NCBI GenBank assembly: GCA_950022295.1 | Contig: OX465600.1 | Coordinates: forward strand, 289,833,782-289,897,781 | From: Bromus sterilis | Lineage: Eukaryota > Streptophyta > Magnoliopsida > Poales > Poaceae | Direction of reading: 5' to 3' | DNA length: 64,000 nt | Part shown: piece by piece, positions 1-9,531 of the stretch | How the letters are laid out: each line of letters begins with the position of its first letter | Numbering within the stretch: position 1 is the first letter of the stretch | Made by a program: the position numbers and the translations under genes | The notes under the pieces: generated by a model | The model's input: the letters and a program-made list of their open reading frames with translations, nothing else | The model's database searches: none | Told to the model about the DNA's origin: nothing

Positions 1-1311
1 GAGATATGTTGAGGAGTATTGTTACAAGAGCGGGATTTGTCAATCCATATAATGGATAGATACTCGGGGCCCACTCGGTGAGATTCCATCCATAAAGCTG
101 CAGCGTGTGACTAGGTCACGGGGATGAATATCACGGGAACGAGTGAATGAGGATTAGTTTAGAACGAGGTTGAACCAGACATAGGATGTCATTGATCGAA
201 TCTCGGAACAATCCAGTATCGCTGACAAAGGGAATGCTATACGGCGTAAGGTCCAATCGGTGTTTGATATCTGGAATGCACAGGGGTCATTATGGGCATC
301 CAGGTCCCGCTGATGATCATTGACCGTAGCCTCATCTCGGTCATGACTGGAGTGTTCTCGGACCGTAGGGTAACACACTTAAGGGCTCGATGAAATCGGA
401 GACCTTTTCGGAACCATCGGAGTAACCAGAGAATAAAGGAAACAACATCAGAGAAGTACCGTGTTGAACCGAACAAGTTCGGAGTGAACCGGAAGGTGTT
501 CCGGAGCACCGGGAGATGGAATATTATATTTTAGTTATTAATTAATTGAATTAATAATTAAAATCATTTTATTTCTAATTAATATGTGCAATGGGCCTTA
601 GTGGAGAAAAAGGCCCATTAGGGGAAGAAATAAAAGGGAAAAAGAAAAAGAAGAAAAAGGGAGTGGGGGGGGAGGCGCCTAGGGCCCATGAGGGTGGCGC
701 CCCCTCTCCCCCCTTGGCCGGCGCCCCCCCTAGCATGTGGGATAGTCCCACATTGCTAAGGGAGGGGGGTTGACTCCCTCCCCTACCCCTATATAAAGAG
801 GGCCATGGTGCACATATTTAATTAAGCCAAATACACAATAAATCGGATTAAATTAGTATTTACTCCGAATTGAGATCGGTGTTCTCCGGTCTTCTCCCCT
901 CCCTTGTCTCTTTCACGGTGGGCTCCCTAGTGTGAGCCTATAGTGGAATTGAGGCTTCTCTGCTAGAATCGGAGGCCGTCGTGTTGCCGAAGCTCCGTCC
1001 GAAGGTCTGCTTCCGCCACCTTCGCTGGATCGGAGAACGGAGGTCGTCATCGAGTCTCGTACGTGTGCGAGTACTACGAGGTGCTACACGTGTGGCACTA
1101 CACCCATCCGGGTGCTCAACACAGCCAGGGGGCTGTGAAACTTGATCGGCTACATCAACCACGTTTGCGGGAACGTTTCCCGCGCAACGGACTACACCCC
1201 GAGGTATGTTATTTCCGCACTCCTTTCCGTTACGGTAATACGGCTAGCTAGATCTTGGGTTATGGGAACGCTAGTTAGAAAAAATTGCGTTTTCTGCTGC
1301 GAACCCCAACA
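1..1311 (+). repeat. 5' LTR (partial) of the first copia element
   Basis: Near-identical to 8,208-9,531. It ends in CCCCAACA followed directly by the primer binding site. It holds an AT-rich patch (530-575), a purine-rich then GC-rich block (615-735) and a TATA box, followed by a CT-rich probable leader. Confidence 0.93.
790..797 (+). promoter_or_regulatory. TATA box of the 5' LTR promoter
   Basis: TATATAAA lies directly after a GC-rich block and is followed by GAGGGCC. The same box is at 9,011-9,018 in the 3' LTR. The position inside the LTR fits the U3/R promoter of copia elements. Confidence 0.75.
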
Positions 1312-1312
1312 G

Positions 1313-1325
1313 TGGTATCATGAGC
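1313..1325 (+). other. Primer binding site (initiator tRNA-Met type)
   Basis: TGGTATCATGAGC begins two bases after the LTR end. It matches the usual copia site TGGTATCAGAGC except for one extra T after position 8, which could weaken primer pairing. Confidence 0.75.
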
Positions 1326-2387
1326 TAGGTCTATGCTTAGTATTACTGTACGGATAGAACACATCGGGGATGTGGGCGTTGATTGTATGATTCTTACCCT
1401 CCCACGTGTACTTGTTCACATCTGTGGCATTGTTTGATGAAGCGGCCCCCGACCGACCTTACGCGTACGCTTACGCGAGACTGGTTCCACGCTTGACATA
1501 CGGCTTGTACCGTATAAAGTGGCCGGGGGGGTGTCTGTCTCTCTACTTTAGCGGATGTGGCATTTGCAATGGAGGGCCCCGTGCGGGGTGTAATAGAGAC
1601 AATCGTATGGTTGACGTTGTGGTTGACTCGTAGGTTAAAACCTGTTTAACTATGAAAGCCCTAGCAGCCACGTAAAACTTGCAATATACAACTAGACCGT
1701 CTAAACCTTGTATTGCTAAGTGGGGGCTATCATTCGTTTGTTTGTTTGTGATGTAGCGATGGCTTTGCTATGTGTTACTAGTAAGTAGTAATCGTCATCA
1801 TAAAACAAACTAAAATGGAGACACTGTAGACTTAGTGTTGCCATAGCTCAGACATCTTAAAACTTGCTAGTATAGGATACACGACGGTAGCATGTGATAA
1901 GATGATCCCTTAACAAAGCCAAACACAAGTATTCTACCGAAGTGTGCACCGCCTGGAAGGTTCTCCCATATGGCTTGATGCTCCGTACATACCGGAGTTG
2001 TCCTACATATTCAATGGAGTTCACATGAGGTTGGGTTCGGCAAGCCTGGCATATGCAGATATGGCCTTGCTGAGCAGCATATAACATGGAGGTTAATTTG
2101 GCGAGCCTAGCATATGCAGATATGGCCTCGGAATACTAGAGATCGAAAGATCGAGCATGAGTCACAGTACATATAAGATAATGTGATCGCACAAGTTGTT
2201 GTCTACCTTTGAAACTGACCCGTCGGCCGTGTGATATTCGAGGCCGGGCAGTGAATCTGGACCATGTAATAACTAAAACTTCCTAGGGATGAATTGTTTT
2301 AGTGCGAGCTCATTTATAATATGATTATATGAACTCATTGTTGTGAACTAGTCTTAATTGTGTTCCTTGCAATTATGTTTGTAGAAA
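1326..2387 (+). other. Untranslated leader of the first copia element
   Basis: No credible frame. It contains an imperfect direct repeat of about 40 bp (2,027-2,067 and 2,089-2,128) sharing GCATATGCAGATATGGCCT, with a period of 62 bp. A similar leader is known in BARE-type elements. I see no other gene or site here. Confidence 0.6.
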
Positions 2388-3095
2388 ATGAATGCACTAG
2401 AGCAACGTGAACTATCTTTCTTCATGGAAGGTGAAAGACTTAGAGAAAATGGGTCAAACTTTGCTGACTGGTACTTACGCCTTAGGACGTCGCTCAAGAG
2501 AGCAAACATCTTGTTTACAATAGAAGTGCATGTGGAAGAACATCCGGACGATCATGTTGGCGATCAAGGGATACTTGATCATTATGCTCGCCGACAGAAA
2601 TGCTCCATAGTCAGGAATGTCATGATCTTCAGCATGTCAGAGGTTTTGGGCATACAGTTTCAGGACACTGGCTCATATGACATGATGGACACGCTAAAGA
2701 CAATGTTCGTACGTGAGTTCAGAGTTGCCAGTTTTGAGTTAGAAAGCAAGTTTCTATCTACAAAGATGGAAGAACGCACAAGCCTTGGTGATCACTTGGA
2801 CAGGATGCATGAGATGTACCTGACCCTGGTGGAGGACTATGAATATTGGACAATGAACGAAAGCACCACAGAAGAGTTTGCAATAAACACGTTATTGCAC
2901 TCACTCCCTCCGAGTTATGGTGATTATGTTCATAGCTATGTCGGAAGAGGAGCTAATATGAGTCTCCAGAACTTCATGACTGATCTCTTGGCCGCGGACA
3001 TTGCTCCTATCGAGGATGCAGAAGTCGTGGATGGAGAAGGTATATACTTGATATACTTTATAAATGTTTACTCCCTTATACAACATTTGCAGTAA
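2388..3095 (+). CDS. gag: Copia Gag (UBN2-type capsid protein), intact frame
   Basis: A 235-residue frame starts at the first ATG after the leader (GTAGAAAATGAATGC). Residues 14-28 (MEGERLRENGSNFADW region) match the start of BARE/copia Gag, where a tryptophan follows the Y/F-A-D stretch. The FxxxxxLLHSLPPSYGDY segment near residues 165-180 is the hallmark C-terminal part of the UBN2 Gag domain. No CCHC knuckle follows. Gag would assemble cytoplasmic virus-like particles that package element RNA. The last 18 residues look like translated intron: a GT-AG intron fits at 3,040-3,132, and splicing would replace the tail with about 14 other residues ending at a stop at 3,174-3,176. It is the only open frame of this element, since pol downstream is decayed. 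Gag from such copies could be supplied to other elements, which is inference. Confidence 0.85.
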   Translation: MNALEQRELSFFMEGERLRENGSNFADWYLRLRTSLKRANILFTIEVHVEEHPDDHVGDQGILDHYARRQKCSIVRNVMIFSMSEVLGIQFQDTGSYDMMDTLKTMFVREFRVASFELESKFLSTKMEERTSLGDHLDRMHEMYLTLVEDYEYWTMNESTTEEFAINTLLHSLPPSYGDYVHSYVGRGANMSLQNFMTDLLAADIAPIEDAEVVDGEGIYLIYFINVYSLIQHLQ

Positions 3096-3132
3096 ATGAG
3101 TATCTGATACTTATTCTGTTTTATGAAAACAG
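3040..3132 (+). other. Candidate 93-nt intron at the gag 3' end
   Basis: Donor GAAG|GTATAT at 3,039/3,040 and acceptor GAAAACAG|GACC at 3,132/3,133 flank an AT-rich 93-nt stretch. Removing it joins the gag frame to a short in-phase tail with a stop at 3,174. BARE elements are reported to make a spliced subgenomic RNA for Gag with an intron of similar size at this place, so this is probably a conserved device. No RNA evidence is available here. Confidence 0.6.
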
Positions 3133-3176
3133 GACCTGCCGTTGCATGGACGGGAAGAGGTGAAATCGAGGATTGA

Positions 3177-6100
3177 TGGATATCAAGTCAGTTGATGGCC
3201 AACATGGATTCCGCCGAGACATCTATCATAGGAGATACTTAGAGTATTAGATAAATCTTATGTAATCATTATAGTATGAACACTTAGTTGTGTGTCTTAC
3301 ATCTCGCGAGACAAAGTTATTCATGTAATGAGACAAGTCAGTTGTTCCATCTTTATGAATAAAAGTGTGCTTATACTTTGATTACGTCTTGATTTATGAT
3401 ATGATAGAAAGCATTTATAATACTGCTATTATTGTCAAGAAATATTCAATGTTTAATGATAAAGTTGTCTTGATTATAACAAGTCAAAGATTTGATTGCA
3501 TGAGGTGACTTCATAACTGATGACTTCATTAAATGTATGACCTATTAACTTGTGAGTTCATTATCGAATGAAAATCATAACTTGATTGCATGAGATGGAT
3601 TAGATACACGATCTATGAACCTCTGCAATAAATATAACCATGACAAGGTTCTAGCAAGTAGAACTTGTGCCAATCATTATACATAAATGATGTACTAAAT
3701 GGGCGCGTGAGTTATCATTAAAGACTTCATATGATTAATTGAAAATTGTATTCAATTGAAATCATAAAACTGAGATTCAGGAATCACAATGAGAAGTGAG
3801 AATACAAGGATACATATCACTACGCCACGATCCGAAGTGATAAGTATTGATATTGACATAATGGGAGACTTGTGGAAGTTGTACCACAAACTACGATGGA
3901 AGTTGAAAGTGCTAGACTACTTAAACCATCCGTAGTCATACTAAACCGTAGTATGGTCTAAACGTTCTTTCCCCTAGCACTATAGTTATTGTCGAATAAG
4001 GTTGTTTAATTCATTAAGTTAAAACACCCACTTCATGAATAGGAAACCATCCTGAATCTAACGAGACATGATAGCTCCATAACTGATGGTGTTACAAGGT
4101 TTCTTAAAAGAAAGAATTTCTTTGTAATAAAACTACAAGCAATTGAAATTACATATTCTCCCCGAATAGAAAAATGCGTGTTGCTTGATTGGTAATGCGA
4201 GAAGAAGTCTCTCGACACGGATCCAATGGGAGATAATGGAAACTTTGACCGGGGTATTGGACCTTGCCTTCAGAATATCAGAGTATTGCAACGGAAGCAT
4301 GTTCCGCTATAATGACACTGTATAAGGAAGGATATGCCATAGATGATTAATCTTGGTATATGAATTGAAGCCATTGTTGAATTTAGAAGGTTGTCATGAA
4401 TACGTTCTGTACAAAACAATAATCATGAGTCTTCTTAATAAAACAATAAAGAATAACATTGCTTGAGACACAAAGGAATGATGGTAGCCTAGAACACGAG
4501 GAGAAATGAAATAATATTGAGTTACATATAGGATGGCTCACGTCCCGTGAAATAAATCGGTTATTTCATATTCTCGACAAACTGGAGAGTTATTGAGAAT
4601 AATGTAATGGGAATAAGGCATTACTTGGTTATGACCAAAGTTCAATGGTGATTGACTACGGAAACGTAGGAATGCTTTAATCAATAAAATATTTCATTTA
4701 CACTACGATGGACCATAGCCTGAAATTGCATCTCAGTCAAATTTGGGATTTGAAAGAGAATTGCAATGGGCATGATGAAGGTTATTTCGTTAAAAGGATG
4801 GACTGTAGTACCTCAAGAGAGGAACCCTCAACCTTGATTTGATCAAGTGATTTTGTGATGACCAAAATATTGAGTGGGCCTGCAGTTTCATGAAACTGAG
4901 TGGGAGCTTTGAAGACTTCCCGGAAACTTGCAATGGAGAGGGAATTTTCTGAGTGGGAGCTTTGGAAGCTTTGTCATTATGTGAGACATAGTGAACAATA
5001 AAATGACTTGATGAAAGCTGAACCACAAATATATGAGTATATGATGGATATATTTGAGTGGGAGCATGATCATTGTCTCAAACATATATGCATTGATATG
5101 TGTGAAGAATGATCTCATATGTATATATATGGATATGCATTAATTGTGTATATAGAGAATCGTCTTATATACATATGTGCATTATGATATATATAGAGCA
5201 TAAGGCAAATAAAATACAAGATTGCAAGAATCTTCTTTTATGTGAAATACCAACACATTACACGTTGAAATCTATATGAGTAGATTAAGATACGGATAAT
5301 GAAACGAAGTGAAGGTTGGAATAATCTTCTAAGACAAGAAACAGGTTCTTGTGGCTAGAAATTATATAATGGATGAAATCCAAATATCACAAGCAATGTC
5401 TTGATGGAAGAATAGAGATGCACCATGTACTGGACATGTGATCTTATATGTTCTTGACATATGATTCTACCATATAACATGCATTGTGAATCCAACAACA
5501 GAATGACTCAAAAGTTCTTGGAAGAAGAACAGATTCCGATGTGCTTTAGGAGTAAAACACAGAATCTGAATAAAGTCCATGCATTCAGTATATGAGGAAT
5601 ACTCAGGACTATTCTCTAAAATATAGATAGGATAATAGACTTGAATGTAATGCAAGATTACAATTGCAAGCCATATTATGGGTCTATATGGAATTAGAGA
5701 CATCACCAAAGACATGAAAGAAATGTGAGAAAAATTCACGGCACTATGCTTGATGGCTTCTCGCCCTTCGTTGGTGAGCCCCAAGTGGAAGGCGTGATGT
5801 AGCGCAACAACAAGTTTTCCCTCGGTGAAGATACCAGGGTTTGTCTCCAGTAGGACTCCGGAGATGGTAAGTAGGTGTCAGCGGCGCAACTGACGTGGAC
5901 CTGCACACAAACACAGATAACTTTGTTCCACACGAAGTTCAGAGAGGTTGTCAATCTCTCCGGTCTTGTTGTTCACAAAGGGTAAAACGCAAGGGATAAT
6001 GATAGCAAGTAAAAGCAGTAAAGTAAATATAGCTTGGAAATAATAATGAGGATATGGACCGGGATACGTGATGTTCACTAGTGATGTCTCTCTCCCAAAA

Positions 6101-7743
6101 GACGATAAAATTGCTATGCGAGGTAAACAAATTACAGAAGGGCAATTGACAGGATTATGAACGCACCGCAATGCTAACTATGCTACAAAAGAAAGGAAGA
6201 GGCTCAAAAGCACAGGCAGTACGCCAAAATAAGTAGACCGAAATCCATCTGCATCTACTACTAATCATCCACCTTGAGATATCTATCCAGAACATCTCGC
6301 TGGTATTAAGTTGCGAGCCCCACCCAAAGTGTAAACCCAAAGCAACAGACAACTGCATTAACAAGAACTTTGCGTAAAGTAAACAATCCTTGTAACCGCG
6401 GTTACAAGCACCGTTGTTTTCCCCCTTGTGGAAACAACACATCCCCTAGACTCATGTTTCTGTCACTCAAGCGTGTCATCGGGGGGCATGAACCCACAAT
6501 CTAGCACAACGTTCCCTCTTGGAGTCACTACCTACTACTTGGCCAAAGAAATAAACAACAACGGAGAATATGCAAGAATTACTTAGGAACAAAAATATAA
6601 GAGATAAAAACCAAATATATTACTCTATCACAATCTGAACATAATCTCATAATCCATCAGATCCCATCAAACTCAGCATAGCAACATCAGAAATATTACA
6701 AAGTTGCCTCGGTCATGTAGGGCAGCTCACGAGGTCTAAACAATGAAGATCAAAGAGGGGAGGAGAACATCACATAGCTACTGATCACGGACCCATGGTC
6801 CAAGGAAAACTACTCACAAGACATCCGGGGAGCATCCATGGTGGAGAGGAGACTCCCGGAGGTCAATCCTCCCTCCGGCAGGGTGCCGGGAAGAGGTCTT
6901 CTGGTGCTCCCGATCTTCGGAAGCGCGGCGGCGGCGGAACAGAGGCGAGTCTGCGGAATAGGGTTCCTCTCTGGAGTTTCCCCGTGACGGAGAATAAATA
7001 GGCGAAGGGGGGTAGCCAGAGGTGGACCAGGGGCCCCAGGGGCCCCAGGCGCCCCCCATGGCGCGGCCAGGGGTGGGGCCGCGCCGGGTGGCCGCCTGGG
7101 CCCCCCTGGCTCCCCTCTGGCCCCTCCCGGGATCTTCTCGAAGCTTCCTGAACGCTGATTTTTCCTGTATTTTTCCCGGAATTTTCCCAAAAACTGAAAT
7201 AGAAAAACAGCAGAAAACAGGAACTGGCACTGGGGTGCACTGAGTTAATAGGTTAGTCCAAATATGATCAAAAAGTGTATGAAAGTGTATCTAGATCATA
7301 GCAATATCACACAAAACATGCATGGAGCAAGCAGAAATTATAGATACGTTTTGGACGTATCACACTACAAACATAATAATACTTAAGAAAGTAGACGTAT
7401 GGATAAAAGTTTAGCGTTAGAAGTATTGGACTTCTGGTTGAGTATATTTCCCAGTATATATGACTATGGATGAGTCTTCTAAAGACTGAACCAAGAGATC
7501 ATTGGAGGATACTGTGAAATAATAGTCTCACTCTCCCGTGAATCTGATATCCAACCATTATATGATAATGAGTGGTATGTCAAAAGAGCTTTTGACCTGT
7601 ACCAGTTGCAAAGGAAACATACGAATCTGAATTGGTGCAGTTCGTTGACGAAACCTCTTCCATGAGCATGCATGATCAATGAACACTTATGTGATAAGAT
7701 GATTATGATCGGAAAAATGCGGCTAGATTATTAGCACTCTAGT
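3177..7743 (+). pseudogene. Decayed pol region of the first copia element (solo LTR inserted at 5,747)
   Basis: No pol frame longer than about 100 codons is seen on the plus strand, although this is where protease, integrase, RT and RNase H should be. A trace remains near the end: at 7,645-7,662 one frame reads LTKPLP and then stops, the usual end of copia RNase H. The 3' part aligns by eye with the minus-strand copia at 44,711-45,010. Four copies of a polypurine-like GAGTGGG motif lie at 4,872, 4,898, 4,951 and 5,056. The stretch 5,747-7,362 is a separate solo LTR. I see no other gene in it. Confidence 0.65.
5747..7362 (-). mobile_element. Solo LTR, Sabrina/WHAM-type gypsy
   Basis: A 1,616-bp minus-strand LTR starts (minus) TGATACGTCCAAAACGTATC at 7,362 and ends ATCAAGCA at 5,747. 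It is flanked by the direct repeat CACTA (5,742-5,746 and 7,363-7,367), so it is complete and solo: the internal region was lost by LTR-LTR recombination. It carries a GC-rich palindromic block (about 7,010-7,110) beside a TATA-like CTATTTATT (minus, about 6,993-7,001). It is related to the LTRs at 24,723, 47,586, 54,241, 56,550 and 59,778. Confidence 0.9.
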
Positions 7744-7745
7744 GC

Positions 7746-7756
7746 AAGTGGGAGAC
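7746..7756 (+). other. Polypurine tract of the first copia element
   Basis: AAGTGGGAGAC lies directly before the 3' LTR start TGTTGG. It is the standard plus-strand primer of BARE/Angela-type elements. Confidence 0.85.
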
Positions 7757-9531
7757 TGTTGGATATATGCTCCAGAGGCAAATAATATATGATTATTCCA
7801 ATATATCTAAGCAAGTTCATAACAAGTTTCATACCGTGCTAGAACTGTGTCAGTGAAACAATGATGCATGTGTGGTATAGAAACCCCCAGAGTTCCTAGT
7901 TAGCCTCTACATCGATAACTAGTTCATGGTCAACATGATGGTCATGGTTTCGCGATCATGGACAATTAAGTCTCTTGACTATGAGATCACCTCACTGGTT
8001 AAGTGAAGTGATGAACATTACCCAAAGTAAGCATTACAGCATGATCAAATCTTGTGAAGGTTCAGTGTTATAATTACAGAACGTGGTAGACCGTTCCTTT
8101 GACCGTGAGTACATGCATAATTGCTATCTTCCCGGATGCTTTGACCTACATCCCACCACCTGACTGAAATATGTGGGTCATAACGGTTGTATCTTGGGTA
8201 TTCCGTGGAGATATGTTGAGGAGTATTGTTACAAGAGAGGGATTTGTCAATCCATATAATGGATAGATACTCGGGGCCCACTCGGTGAGATTCCATCCAT
8301 AAAGCTGCAGCGTGTGACTAGGTCACGGGGATGAATATCACGGGAACGAGTGAATGAGGATTAGTTCAGAACGAGGTTGAACCAGACATAGGATGTCATT
8401 GATCGAATCTCGGAACAATCCAGTATCGCTGACAAAGGGAATGCTATACGGCGTAAGGTCCAATCGGTGTTTGATATCCGGAATGCACAGGGGTCATTAT
8501 GGGCATCCAGGTCCCGCTGATGATCATTGACCGTAGCCTCATCTCGGTCATGACTGGAGTGTTCTCGGACCGTAGGGTAACACACTTAAGGGCTCGATGA
8601 AATCGGAGACCTTTTCGGAACCATCGGAGTAACCAGAGAATAAAGGAAACAACATCGGAGAAGTACCGTGTTGAACCGAACAAGTTCGGAGTGAACCGAA
8701 AGGTGTTTCGGAGCACCGGGAGATGGAATATTATGTTTTAGTTATTAATTAATTGAATTAATAATTAAAATCATTTTATTTCTAGTTAATATGTGCAATG
8801 GGCCTTAGTGGAGAAAAAGTCCCATTAGTGGAAGAAATAAAAGGGAAAAAGAAAAAGAAAAAAAGGGGAGTGGGGGGGGGGGGGGGGAGGCGCCATGGGC
8901 CCTAGGGCCCATGAGGGTGGCGCCCCCTCTCCCCCTTGGCCGGCGCCCCCCTAGCATGTGGGATAGTCCCACATTGCTAAGGGAGGGGGGTTGACTCCCT
9001 CCCCTACCCCTATATAAAGAGGGCCATGGTGCACATATTTAATTAGGCCAAATACACAATAAATCGGATTAAATTAGTATTTACTCCGAATTGAGATCGG
9101 TTTTCTCCGGTCTTCTCCCCTCCCTTGTCTCTTTCACGGTGGGCTCCCTAGTGTGAGCCTATAGTGGAATTGAGGCTTCTCTGCTAGAATCGGAGGCCGT
9201 CGTGCTGCCGAACCTCCGTCCGGAGGTCTGCTTCCGCCACCTTCGCTGGATCGGAGAACGGAGGTCGTCATCGAGTCTCGTACGTGTGCGAGTACTACGA
9301 GGTGCTACACGTGTGGCACTACACCCATCCGGGTGCTCAACACAGCCAGGGGGCTGTGAAACTTGATCGGCTACATCAACCACGTTTGCGGGAACGTTTC
9401 CCGCGCAACGGACTACACCCGAGGTATGTTATTTCCGCACTCCTTTCCGTTACGGTAAGACGGCTAGCTAGATCTTGGGTTATGGGAACGCTAGTTAGAA
9501 AAATTTGTGTTTTCTGCTGCGAACCCCAACA
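7757..9531 (+). repeat. 3' LTR of the first copia element
   Basis: Complete 1,775-bp LTR, TG...CA. Its TATA box is at 9,011-9,018. Compared with the 5' copy, the G run near 8,872 has grown from 8 to 16 bases and an 8-bp ATGGGCCC insertion lies near 8,894. The RT frame of the interrupted gypsy starts immediately after it. Confidence 0.93.

Larger units (their letters stand above)
1..9531 (+). mobile_element. BARE/Angela-related copia element, 5' LTR cut by window edge
   Basis: The first 1,311 bases reappear at 8,208-9,531, so they form an LTR pair. The intact 3' LTR (1,775 bp) starts TGTTGGATATATGC and ends CCCCAACA. The 5' LTR lacks about 449 bp that lie outside the window. Between the LTRs are a tRNA-Met-type primer site, a leader, an open gag with a candidate intron, and about 4.5 kb of decayed pol carrying a solo LTR. 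The element interrupts a gypsy reverse transcriptase, because the RT frame starts directly after 9,531. The 5 bp after the LTR are GAAGG; their partner is outside the window. About 20 substitutions separate the LTRs over 1.3 kb by hand count (about 1.5%), so the insertion is fairly young. The LTR resembles BARE/Angela in start, polypurine tract and leader, but the exact family is not certain. Confidence 0.9.

Noticed and set aside
6810..7243. Several overlapping Pro/Gly/Arg-rich frames on both strands, also near 24,909-25,306, 47,707-48,153 and 54,372-54,812
   Set aside because: They recur in the GC-rich palindromic block of each Sabrina-type LTR. GC-rich DNA lacks stops, so these are shadows.
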